Source: Karalla daura (lineage: Eukaryota > Chordata > Actinopteri > Chaetodontiformes > Leiognathidae). Taken from it: a stretch of 64,000 bases of DNA. A program made the translations under genes and the position numbers. The notes beneath the pieces were generated by a model that saw nothing but the letters and a program-made list of their open reading frames with translations, was not told where the DNA came from and ran no database searches. The DNA lies in assembly GCA_029224185.1 (NCBI GenBank), contig CM055205.1, positions 2,113,761 through 2,177,760 on the forward strand, in the 5' to 3' direction. Shown here piece by piece: positions 1-13,702 of this stretch (positions are counted from its first letter, which is position 1; every line of letters starts with the position of its first letter).

Positions 1-257
1 TAAATAAAACAGATAGTCAGGAGCTGAGCAAGACTTCACAGCTGCTGTTCAGTGAGCAGGGCACTTTCATGGGCATAACAATGGAGGTATTAAGGAGCAG
101 GGAATGATCTTACAGTTAACCTCCTGACTCTTTGATGACTGCAGCACACAGAGTTCAGGCTACAAGTGCAGAATACAAAGATTAATCAAATGTTCCTAGA
201 TGCATGTAAAATGTTGATCTATCTTATCTGTCTCTTTATCTATCTATCATGTTGAAT

Positions 258-430
<173 letters not shown>

Positions 431-488
431 TTTTCTGCAGCACCGATCAGGACCTCTCATTTCCACTTGAGTGAACTTTAAATGTTAT

Positions 489-587
<99 letters not shown>

Positions 588-588
588 G

Positions 589-662
<74 letters not shown>

Positions 663-663
663 G

Positions 664-713
<50 letters not shown>

Positions 714-714
714 G

Positions 715-975
715 TTGCCACCTGACTGGTCTGAGAGCCATACACCTCCCAGAGGAAAAGAACCCGGTTGCAGACTTCTCCTCTCTCCTCTTCTGGCACA
801 AACCCCCACTGGGCAGCTTCACCCCAATGTGGTAGACAGGATTTTGGAGTATTTCGAATGGGCAGAGGTGGACCTTTTTACCTCAGATGAGTCAACTCAT
901 TGCCCTCTCTGGTTTTCGTGGACAGAGGAGTGCAGCCCTCTCAGGCAGGATGCTCCCGGCCCACAAATGGCTTAG
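715..975 (+). pseudogene. DIRS-like retrotransposon relic, reverse transcriptase/RNase H end
   Basis: This open stretch reads through GQLHPNVVDRILEYFEWAEV, then DLF and STHCPLWFSW. From memory it resembles the conserved end of the RT-RNase H polyprotein of DIRS-type retroelements in fish, a LHP-x(12)-AEVDLF-x(6)-HCPL-W pattern. It is an isolated 86-codon remnant, bounded on the left by a TAGA array and ending in a stop. It sits just upstream of a tyrosine-recombinase-like remnant in the same orientation, the order expected in a DIRS element. It is dead: the rest of the polyprotein is absent. The family call is by pattern recall only. Confidence 0.6.
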
Positions 976-1094
976 GATGTTGCTCTACAATCCCCCCTAA
1001 CCCCCCCCCCCCCCCCCCCGCATCTGATTTGCCCTATGCTTCAGAGGGTCCTCCAGCAAGACCACAAGCTTCTGCTGCTGGCCAAAGGTGCTGA

Positions 1095-1330
1095 CAACCA
1101 CCTATGTTTATCATATCCATTACAAGCTTGCCCCTCATCTGTGCCCGGTGTGAGCCCTGCAGGCCTACATTGATGCCACTGCCAGTATGTGACAGAGTAA
1201 CCAGCTCTTCATCTGCTATGGCGGCCCAAAAAGGAGCAGTGTCTTGTCCCACTGTATCGTGGATACCACTAGGCACGCCGCAAAACCATGTTTTGTTTTG
1301 TAGGAAATTACTAGGAATGAAGTCCAAAGC
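1095..1330 (+). pseudogene. DIRS-like tyrosine recombinase relic
   Basis: Read in the frame of the GCCTACATTGATGCC segment near 1162, the conceptual peptide runs AYIDATASM, a stop, then QLFICYGGPKRSSVLSHCIV and D. This is close to the L-F-x-CYGG-x-x-K-G-x-x-LS-x-x-x-LSHWIVD signature of DIRS YR-retroelement recombinases in fish (recalled pattern). An internal stop and the missing catalytic C-terminus show that it is inactive. Together with the 715-975 remnant it marks one decayed DIRS insertion, now interrupted by TAGA arrays. Confidence 0.55.
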
Positions 1331-1385
1331 ATAGGTGGTAGTGTGGCTACAAGTCAGGAGACCTCATACCACAGTGGTGCGCCCC

Positions 1386-1600
<215 letters not shown>

Positions 1601-1639
1601 TTTTCTGCAGCACATAGTTTTGTATACCACCTTCTTCAG

Positions 1640-2607
1640 AACCAGTTCGGAGGTTACTCACTGACCCATGTGCTTGTTTTGAAGCATCGCTGAAGTGATG
1701 TGTTCTGTCCTGTCGCAGGTGGAAGGGTTGAAGTGTGAGTCAGTCTCGCACCTGTCCTTTGGTTAGTCAGGGCTGTCCCATTCTCGATTTTCTGCACCAG
1801 GATCTTGGCTCTGGCTGATATATCAAAGTGGGTCGAATCAACTGGCAAGAACCTTGTATATGCAGTATCATATATATATACTCTCATGGTGGGCTGCTCT
1901 CTGACTGAAGGGCTCATGTGTGTATTGGGGGAATCAGAGTTTTGCACTCTCTGATGTGCACTCAACCAGTAGATGTTTGATCATTTCTGGGTGGCTGGTT
2001 GCCCACTGACAGAGTTCAAATCCACCTTCTGCCAGTACAACCCATAGTTTACTAGTTAGTGACTTGGCCTGTCTGAAGGCGGCCTATTGCCAACTTTCGA
2101 CTGCTGTTTGCATGTCTTCATTGGGTAGGTATAGGTACAGCCGCTCATAAAGGCAAGAGACATACCTGGTGGATCACCCTTTTTACTTGATAACCACCAA
2201 ATTCTCTGAATTGCAACAAGACACCCAGAAGAGCTGCTTGAGCTGGAGCAGGTGCATTTTCAATGACAGGCCTCATTGACAGTCCAGGTGGAGAATGCTG
2301 CAACAATCCCTGGTATTGCAGGAAATTGAACTGTTAAAAAGATCATTTTGAGACAGAAAGATCAGGACATGAAACAGCACAAGTCGAAACAAATGTCGTC
2401 ATGAAGATTCACAACCCACGGCTGAAGTGAGATCCAATCATGACAAATGTCAAGGCAAACAGGGGGAGAACTCTCTACCTTCAACACCAAAAAGTGTCTG
2501 TGAGGTTCCACTTTCTACTTCATCTTTCTCTTCACTGCGGAAGAGGTCACAGTGCATTTTATCCGGACCCTCAGGAATACACCACCAAATTGGAAAACCA
2601 TTTGGGC
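1640..2607. other. Unassigned unique sequence between arrays
   Basis: Roughly 1 kb of non-array sequence. I see no exon series, no convincing long coding frame and no family I recognise. A 95-codon frame at 2427-2714 runs into the duplicated segment and has no recognisable domain. This stretch may be the decayed body of the same DIRS-like insertion, but nothing in it proves that. Confidence 0.4.
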
Positions 2608-2864
2608 TAAATAAAACAGATAGTCAGGAGCTGAGCAAGACTTCACAGCTGCTGTTCAGTGAGCAGGGCACTTTCATGGGCATAACAATGGAGGTATTAA
2701 GGAGCAGGGAATGATCTTACAGTTAACCTCCTGACTCTTTGATGACTGCAGCACACAGAGTTCAGGCTACAAGTGCAGAATACAAAGATTAATCAAATGT
2801 TCCTAGATGCATGTAAAATGTTGATCTATCTTATCTGTCTCTTTATCTATCTATCATGTTGAAT

Positions 2865-3000
<136 letters not shown>

Positions 3001-3001
3001 T

Positions 3002-3089
<88 letters not shown>

Positions 3090-3147
3090 TTTTCTGCAGC
3101 ACCGATCAGGACCTCTCATTTCCACTTGAGTGAACTTTAAATGTTAT

Positions 3148-3276
<129 letters not shown>

Positions 3277-3334
3277 TTTTCTGCAGCACCGATCAGGACC
3301 TCTCATTTCCACTTGAGTGAACTTTAAATGTTAT

Positions 3335-3455
<121 letters not shown>

Positions 3456-3456
3456 T

Positions 3457-5465
<2,009 letters not shown>

Positions 5466-5471
5466 TTTATT
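5466..5471 (-). terminator. Polyadenylation signal of the mucin gene
   Basis: TTTATT on the plus strand is AATAAA in the gene's sense, about 120 bases beyond the stop codon. Confidence 0.6.
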
Positions 5472-5589
5472 AATACAAGAATCTCGGCTTCTCAAAATGG
5501 TGCCAGACACCAACCCCATGTGGCTGCTGCCACGTGGGGCTGCAATAATGTAAATCACTATGTACAATATAGCATCCTATATTATGTTC

Positions 5590-8500
5590 TTATTCATCAT
5601 AATTCTGAAAGAGAAAAATAGCACAAAACAGTGTAATAAATAACATTTTGCTTCTGCCGACGGACCTGGTAGCTCTTCATTCTGCCTCCGGTCTCTGCAG
5701 TCTGGAAGGAAGGAAACGTCAGTGAGAGTAAACACTGACATTAGACAGTTAATATTCAGGGCTGCCTCACATCTACCTCTTGTCAAAGCGAGATGTGAAC
5801 TTAAACTGAACTTGATGAAAATGCATTGAACCGGATGAGATAGTGACTCAACTTTGACACAGGTAGCATAATCCTACCCTCCTACCTTTGCTTGCCTATG
5901 TTGAGTCATGATGTAATAATATCACACATCTCTGTTGTGAGGGTAGTGTCCAATCAATTACAAATTGCTGTCCCGCATGTTTTTGATGTTTCTTGCTCCA
6001 ATACACTTATTATAAAATATTGGCCGGTTATAAAACTCTACAGAAGCCTGACAGTGGGGCGCAGGAAAATATGCTTCCCAACACATAACTTGTGTGTTTT
6101 GTTTTTAACTTATAGTCAAGTCAAGAAGCCTGTGAGTGGCTTGGACCTCCCAGGTCTAATTATAGGGCCTATGAGCACAGGATGTGACTCATTCACATTT
6201 ATCTAGATGTCAAATTGCTTTTCAAATAGCAACACCAATCATAAATAAATTGAATTGTTAAAAAAAAATAGCGCAAACACCAAATGATCACATAAGGATA
6301 AGATTACATAAGGACTGGTCCATTCTAATAGATGGGTGGATGAGTGGATGAATTACCTATTAATTGATATCAGGGATTCACTGCGTAGAAGCCGGTCTTG
6401 TTTTTTGAGGGTGTGTCTCCCTGTCAAATTAAAAAAGAATCAGAGGCAGAAATTTCCAACCATTGACCCAATGAATGACTCAGAGCTTTGTAAAGCACGT
6501 CAAATTGATATTGTCATAAGCAGAATGTACAGTATAATAAATGGCCTGTAGTTTTCAGCACTTACAGTAATGACTGGGGTTGAAGGAGGCTCTGGTTTTT
6601 CAATCATTTGAGGTGTGTACATTGGTAGGTGCTGAGGCGTATGCTCCTCTACGGTGTAATAAGGATCAGCAGTGGTGGCTGCTGATAGTGGCCCACGTTC
6701 CATTTGGCTCTGTGCTCTTGTTTTACAGAACCATCGAATTGACTGAAACAACAGAACACAAAAAGAGAGGAATTAAAGGAAAGCGGACACCTGGTCCGAC
6801 AGAAGTGGACAGTGAATACATAGGGAATAATTATTGATGCGACACCAGCTTCCTCTGCATGGACAGCAACATAAAGTCCCACCTGGCGTGGGACTGGACC
6901 TTTGTGAAACGTTTGGGCAGACTTCTTCGTCATTGGAAATGTCGCAGATGGACTGGAAGCCACCACACAGCGACAGCTAGTACAGCTAGCACGATGTCGC
7001 CTGAGAAGTTCAATTGGTATCGATCGCATTTGGTGCGATGGATACGAAAAAGAGCCCTGAAGCAGAAGGGCCGAACTGAGCAGCGCACGAGTAGCGCATA
7101 AACACGACCATATGCACTTGCCACTTGTCGTGGTAGTTAAGCAATTCATCCACTGTGAGGCAGCGCTGAGTTCAGAGTCCACTTGCGGTCGGAGGTCGGT
7201 TTTGCTCACAAACAAACATAGGGACGGTGAAAAGGGTCATGATTATGTACACAAGAACGCAAGAACTCCAAACAAAGGCAGCGCGGGAGAAGCCGTCAGT
7301 CCGCGCCGCCATGAAATGCTTTGCATCTTGTTTGTGTTGCTGTTCCTGCTCTTATCCTTCTTATTCATTCCTTTCTGACCACGTGAGCTGCACCGTGCAG
7401 CCGTGAGCTCGGCAAGAGCAAACCAAACTAGGCATGAACTCCATGCACCTACACAGATGAAGCCTCACAAAGACATGAATGGGTCTTCAACAGTCTTGCA
7501 GGGGTCTGTTGGAGCCCATTCCAGCACATATTAGCACAATGCATAACTTTTGTGATGCAACACGTCATGGCGGTCAGCGGTAAAAATGATTTATAGAATG
7601 ATTACAATGAGTAGAGTAATGAATCGATAACAATACAAAACCTACTGAGGAACTTACCATCATGATCATGATGATTATGAGTAACAGCAAGATGACAGAC
7701 GCTAATACTAAGAGGGCAATTGCCCATCCAGGTATTCCGTCACTGCTCCCGCTGCTATTGCTGTTGCTGCTGCTGCTGCCTCCACCGCCTGATGTCGGGG
7801 GATCACTGGTCCCTCCAGTGGGGACACTCTGAGAACCACTGACCGTATCATGCGGATCACGGGTTGTGTAAATGTCACTCTGGTTCTTCCGTTCTGACAC
7901 GGTAGTTGAAACCATGGAGTTATCATTCGACGAACTAGTCTTGAAGTTTGAAGTTCTATACTCTTGGTTTGAGGTAGCTGCTGGTGTTGTGGTCGTCGTG
8001 GTTGCAGGCAGAACCCTTGCTGTGGTAGTTGCATTTGGTCTCGCTTCAGTGGCAGTTGCACGTGTTGTGGTAGTAGCAGGAGTTTTGGTTGTTGCCATAT
8101 TTGAACGTGTATGAATCAAAGGTGATGTTGCAGATGTTGAGATGATTGTGATTGTTGCAGATTCTGTTGATTTGGTTGTAGGTGATATAGTTCTGGGCCT
8201 TGTATCTGTAGTGAATGAGGGTGTTGTGAATCTTGTGGTTGTAGTAGTTCTGGGCCTTTTGGTTGAAGTCGTTGTATGCCATTTGGTGGTAGTAGTTGTG
8301 GGGTTTGTGATTGTCATGGTTATGAGTCCTTTGGGTGTGGAAGTTGTAGATCTTGTGGTTGTAGGTCTTGTAGTAGTTGCTGGCCTTGTGGTTGTAGTAG
8401 TTGTATATCTTGTGGTTGTAGTAGTTGTGGGCTTTGTGGTTGTAGTAGTTGTGGGTCTTGTGGTTGTAGTAGTTGTGGGTCTTGTGGTTGTAGTAGTTGC

Positions 8501-10925
8501 TGGCCTTGTGGTTGTAGTAGTTGTGGGTCTTGTGGTTGTAGTAGTTGTGGGTCTTTTGGTTGTAGTAGTTGTGGGCCTTGTGGTTGTAGTAGCTGTAGGC
8601 CTTGTGGTTGTAGTAGTTGTGGGCTTTGTGGGTGAAGTAGTTGTGGGTCTTGTGGTTGAAGTAGTTGTATATCTTGTGGTCGTAGTAGTTGTAGGCCTTG
8701 TGGTTGTAGTAGTTGTAGGCCTTGTGGTTGTAGTAGTTGGGGGCTTTGTGGTAGTCGCAGTTGTAGGCCTTGCGGTTGTAGTAGTTGCTGGCCTTGTGGT
8801 TGTAGTAGTTGTATAGATTGTGCTTGTAGTATTTGTGGGTCTTTTGGTTGTAGTAGTTGTAGGCCTTGTGGTTGTAGTAGTTGTGGGCTTTGTGGTAGTC
8901 ATAGTTGTAGGCCTTGTGGTTGTAGTAGTTGCTGGCCTTGTGGTTGTAGTAGTTGTATAGATTGTGGTTGTAGTAGTTGTGGTTCTTTTGGTTGTAGTAG
9001 TTGTAGGCCTTGTGGTTGTAGTAGTTGTGGGCTTTGTGGTAGTTGTCATTGTAGGCTTTGTGGTTGTAGTAGTTGCTGGCCTTGTGGATGTAGTAGTTGT
9101 ATAGATTGTGGTTGTAGTAGTTGTGGGTCTTTTGGTTGTAGTAGTTGTAGGCCTTGTGGTTGTAGTAGTTGTGGGCTTTGTGGTTGTAGTAGTTGTAGGC
9201 CTTGTGGTTGTAGTAGTTGTGGGCTTTGTGGTTGTAGTAGTTGTGGGCTTTGTGGTTGTAGTAGTTGTAGGCCTTGTGGTTGTAGTAGTTGTAGGCCTTG
9301 TGGTTGTAGTAGTTGTGGGCTTTGTGGTTGTAGTAGTTGTAGGCCTTGTGGTTGTAGTAGTTGTATAGAATGTGGTTGTAGTAGTTGTAGGCCTTGTGGT
9401 TGTAGTAGTTGCTGGCCTTGTGGTTGTAGTAGTTGTATAGATTGTGGTTGTAGTAGTTGAGGGTCTTTTGGTTGTAGTAGTTGTAGGCCTTGTGGTTGTA
9501 GTAGTTGTGGGCGTTGTGGTAGTTGTCGTTGTAGGCTTTGTGGTTGTAGTAGTTGCTGGCCTTGTGGTTGTAGTAGTTGTATAGATTGTGGTTGTAGTAG
9601 TTGTGGGTCTTTTGGTCGTTGTAGTTGTAGGCCTTGTGGTTGTAGTAGTTGTGGGCTTTGTGGTTGTAGTAGTTGTAGGCCTTGTGGTTGTAGTAGTTGT
9701 GGGCTTTGTGGTTGTAGTAGTTGTAGGCCTTGAAGTTGTAGTAGTTGTGGGTATGGTGGTCGTAACAGTAGTTGCTGTTGTTGTAGTTTTGGGAAGCTCG
9801 GCCATTTGAATGTTGTACTCTTAAAAAAGAGAAAATAAAACCTCATAATTGGAGAAGTCACTTGAAAGTTAGACATTCACTTACTATAAAGCATCTTTTG
9901 TAATTGAGTGCCAAAAATGAAACCTTACTGGTTGTATAGTCCATATTAAGTTGGAGTGACGTGGGCTCAACGCTGGGGGCATTTAAAAAAAATGTCATCC
10001 ACATGGTGGATGGGTTGACTTGGGCTGAATGGAAGACAACTGTTGCATTTGCAATCACTGATCCAGGCCTGTAAAAGGTAGTGAAACTTTATTCATAATT
10101 TATAATACTCTGATTCAATAACAATTTAAATCGTATTTGTAAGTAACATATTGTAACATATTTGTAAGTTCATCTGATCTGAACCAAAAACGTATCATTC
10201 CCATGCAACAGAGCTGAGGAATGGAGCCGTATTAAACATGAACAGTCATTTGTGGACACATCAGTTGGATGCCCACTTACAGTTATGCAATGAAACATAT
10301 ACATTCAGTTTCTCAATGACATAGAATGATACCTGAAAGTCATTGCCACAACACCTCCATAAAAATCACTTGTTTGACATTTGCTAGGGCAGCCATAGAT
10401 TTTATCAATCTGCAAATAGAAAAGAAAGAGGAATGAACACTTAATATCTGAACTTTAAAATTGCAGGGTCATGGTTGATGTAAATGTAAAATAAAATATT
10501 TTTCTAATATAGATGATAGATGTCACATGTAAGGATGCAAACTTTGAGATATGCAGAGATATGCAATAGACCGAGATATGCAACATTTCATTTCATTTGC
10601 ATTAATCTTTCTGCACACAAAAGAACTGTTTGCAAGCTATATTTGTATATATGCAAACATTGGAGTGGTTAATGCCATCACTCATCTTACCAATTCAGTG
10701 ACATCTTTGTACAAATTCTGATATGCCTCAGATGATGGGTTGAGCAGTGTGTTGGTGAACACTCTGTTGGTGATCTCTAGTGGCAGATAGAAGGCCAGCT
10801 GTTCGGTAAAGCTGAACTGCTTTACACTGACAAAGTCATGGAGGTGGAGGGACTCTGCATCCATCACAAGTCCTGCAGGTTGCAGTGTCATAGAGTTAAG
10901 TTGTGTCATGTAGCAAAAGATAGAA

Positions 10926-10976
<51 letters not shown>

Positions 10977-11117
10977 TAACGGTATATAGATATACAAGAT
11001 AGATAGATATACAATAGATATACATAGCATTTATAGCATGGTTCCAACCAAGCATGACAATGTCCTGCAGGTTACAGTGTCATAGAGTTAAGTTTTGTCA
11101 TGTAGCAAAAGATAGAA

Positions 11118-11164
<47 letters not shown>

Positions 11165-12346
11165 TAACGGTATATAGATATACAAGATAGATAGATATAC
11201 AATAGATATACATAGCATTTATAGCATGGTTCCAACCAAGCATGACAATAAAGAGGAAAGATGATTGTTGAGACGTGCTGGTCTCAGAATCGCAGTATTT
11301 TTACTGGGACTTTTTCCACACAACTGTCTCTAGGGTTTACAGACAATGGTCTAAAAAAGAGAAAACAATACAGTCGGCAGCTTTCTGGACAGAAATACCT
11401 CATTAATGCCATAGGCCACAGGACAATCCCTCGACTTGTTTGAGGGCAGCACCAATTCAAATAGCCACTTGTTACAACCAAGGTACGCATAAGACCATCT
11501 CTGACTGTACAAAATATCAAGCCTTGAAGCAGTTGGGCTGCAGAGGACCACACTTCAGGTTTCAGTCCAGTAGGAAGTAAACTGAGGCTAAAGTAAGAAG
11601 CTCACCAAAATTTGTCAGGAAGACTGACAAAATATTCCTAGGTCTGTCGAGTCTTGTTTTCTTCTGTGATACTCAGACGGAAAGGTCAAACCTTGGCGGA
11701 CAACATGAAAGCATGGATCCATCCTGCCTCGTATTAACAGTTCAGGCTGATGGAGGTGCTGTAAAAAAAGGTCCAATGCAGTACAAGCAGAGTGTACCCA
11801 ATGAAGTGGCCTGTGAGTGAGTATGTAATTAAGAGATTTCCAGGGATTTCGCACAGAGCCAGTCACCCTAAGGAAGCTGATAAATGTTGGCCTTTTTCAT
11901 ATATTGCTTCACTGGTCTCATTCACTTAAATAAGACCATGGGCAACGCAGCAAATCAATTATTTCAGTCTCAATTCTCAAAATGTTCAAAGAGTTCTTTA
12001 ATCTCAACTGAACACTTCCATTTGCTTAGGAAGATTATGTAATATGATTGAGAACCTGTGAAACAGCCACACAGAAACTGTCCTGAGAACTTTTGCCAAA
12101 GTTCCATTAAACAAAGACCTCTGCAAACACACACATATTTATATTACCACCACTACAATTTTGCCATTTAAAATATGTGACATGCATTTTTTAATAGCTG
12201 TAAATTTGAACAGTCCTGCTAAAAATCTTCATCAAACTCTTTCATCCAACCTCTAATGCATAGCATATCTTACCTGGAAGAGCCACGGCCGCTGAACACA
12301 AAACACTGGTCCACAGCCATCTTAGTGGTACCATAGTGAATACCAT
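5590..12346 (-). CDS. Membrane mucin with N-terminal SEA domain, Thr-rich repeat, TM helix and cytoplasmic tail
   Basis: Eight coding exons (minus order): 12346-12274, 10872-10691, 10409-10333, 10068-9929, 9819-7658, 6742-6566, 5701-5666, 5604-5590. All phases close, giving about 953 residues. Residues 1-22 are a signal peptide (MVPLRWLWTSVLCSAAVA within it); a second Met lies four codons on. Residues about 35-160 form a SEA domain: NPSSEAYQNLYKDVTEL, then GVVAMTFRPGSVIANATVVF, matching the MUC1-type FRPGSVVV region where SEA domains self-cleave between G and S. Residues about 163-730 are TTTTTT(R/K)P repeats, followed by a Ser/Thr-rich stretch and a TM helix at about 856-876 (WAIALLVLASVILLLLIIIM). 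The tail of about 75 residues carries Tyr motifs (DPYYTV) and ends KSYQNYDE. An AATAAA signal lies at 5466-5471. Probable role: an epithelial surface glycoprotein. I cannot name the orthologue. The last two tiny exons are the least certain. Confidence 0.82.
8330..9775 (-). repeat. 24-bp coding minisatellite of the mucin domain
   Basis: Tandem 24-bp units encode eight residues, TTTTTTRP or TTTTTTKP. A higher-order pattern recurs with an IY-TTTTTT-RPA variant (codons ATC/ATA TAC/TAT) about every 150-190 bp. Some units carry a 21-bp version (TTTTTKRP), which keeps the frame. Because the sense strand is nearly free of stops, antisense frames stay open and produce long spurious Val-rich or Cys/Gly-rich translations. 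The repeat probably varies in length between individuals and may be collapsed in assembly. Confidence 0.9.
10871..11254. repeat. 192-bp tandem duplication at the exon 2 acceptor of the mucin gene
   Basis: Two copies, 10871-11062 and 11063-11254, share CCTGCAGGT at one end, a (TA)n-(CA)n tract in the middle and GGTTCCAACCAAGCATGACAA at the other. On the gene strand each copy ends in a CTGCAG splice acceptor. The copy nearest the exon gives the normal junction at 10872. Confidence 0.85.
11258..11823 (+). mobile_element. Internally deleted Tc1-like transposon relic
   Basis: Several segments recall a common fish Tc1-family transposase gene: CTAGGGTTTACAGACAATGG near 11330, ATAGCCACTTGTTACAACCA near 11461, AACATGAAAGCATGGATCCA near 11702, and the end-type sequence GTACCCAATGAAGTGGCCTG near 11794. 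In translation these correspond to the FTDNG and QHESMDPSCLV parts of the transposase. Most of the catalytic core is deleted and the frame is broken. It lies in intron 1 of the mucin gene, opposite to that gene. Identification is from remembered family sequence. Confidence 0.65.
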
Positions 12347-13399
12347 GCCAGGAAAGTTTAGGCCTCCTCTCTGCTGATCTGCCAGATGGCCTTGCTTGAG
12401 TTCATAAAAAGGTGTAGCCTTTGATGCCAAGGTCTTTATTTGTCCAGGGTAAGAATGGGCAGGGATTAGAGGCTGGTCCAAGATTCAGTGATATCTCCTC
12501 CATGCGACTGGTTGCATGATTCACACTTGAATGGAAACTACTACAAATATTAAATAATCTTTCATCTGACATTTGTGTTTAGAATGACTTCGAAAAGTCA
12601 ATGTCGAGGGTAATTGTCAAGATTTTGATGAGAATTCGATGAGCTGACAGTCCTGTGCACGTTGCCATTAACTGGTGGAGGTTAAGCACACAGCTCTCAA
12701 TATTCATTTGTAATACTGTGTATTACCATTGGTCTTATTACCATCCATCTGACCATCCATAATTGTAGTGGTGTCAGAATCAGTAATCCGCATACTGAAT
12801 GCATCTCTGGAGGGAAATTGTATTGTAAAAAATGTTCCTCAAAGAATAGAATTGTAATAGAATAGAAGATAGGTAGAAATGAAAATTGTGTAAAATATAT
12901 ATAGCTATGCGGAACAGACAGTCGTTCAGAATATAAATATACAGGAAACAATGGTGGTCATGGGATTTGTTGGAGCGTATCCCAACAAAGTCACAAATAT
13001 ACATAAAATTCCATCAAACCTTTGTTCCGTTGTTCCACCGTACAGTATGTCGTAACAAGACTGTGATTGCTCTTGTGAAAAGAAAATAGTAACAGCGGGT
13101 ATAAAATAAAGTTAAACAGCAGAGGAGCCCCAAATCAGTATTTCAATTCTGCACATTTAGAACAGTGGGGGTGCAAAACAGGTGCAAGGTGTTAAATGAA
13201 TATTTCATATGGCAAGTAGTTAAACTATGAACATTGGAAAAAAAATACCAGTGAAAAAAAACACAATTATATGGAGTTATATATGACAAATATGCAGAAT
13301 TTGCAATTGAATGGGGGGGGGGAAACTCGGTTGTTTACTTCCATGCGGTAAAATGAAATGAAACGTCCTTTGTAGCGTCTTGAAACATTTTACCGACAA

Positions 13400-13702
13400 A
13401 CAAAATGTTTAAGACATCACATATTTCAGACATTAAGGTGAGGAGAGGCGAACTGTTATTCGTTCCAAGTAAAATGGAGTGGCCCAGCCAGTCCTCGGCC
13501 CAACTGTGGGTGGAGGACGGTTTGGCCGGGCACTGGAACCAGTCTTCCCGGCGGCAGCGTTCCGGCCCAGCGGGGGGCAGTGATGTACCGGGCCAAGGCA
13601 GCCCGGCGCCGGATATAGCGGAAGCAGACGAGGGGCCTTTCCCGAGGCTCGGCAACAGTAGCTCCAGGATCGTCACATTAAATCACCAAGACGTCGTACA
13701 CC
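13400..13702 (+). promoter_or_regulatory. ilf2: Probable ilf2 promoter and 5' UTR
   Basis: GC-rich, CpG-containing sequence immediately upstream of the ilf2 start codon, in contrast to the AT-rich sequence on its left. It is open in both directions (frames 13405-13767 on + and 13335-13676 on -). Neither translation has a recognisable domain, so I read it as promoter and 5' UTR. No TATA box is evident. Confidence 0.5.

Noticed and set aside
8142..9809. Long plus-strand Val-rich and Cys/Gly-rich frames
   Set aside because: Antisense of the Thr-rich mucin minisatellite; the minus frame joins signal peptide, SEA, TM and tail exons in correct phase, the plus frames join nothing.
9046..9876. Leu-Gln-Pro-rich minus-strand frame overlapping the mucin
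   Set aside because: Shifted frame of the same repeat; it does not continue from the preceding exon's phase nor into the TM segment.
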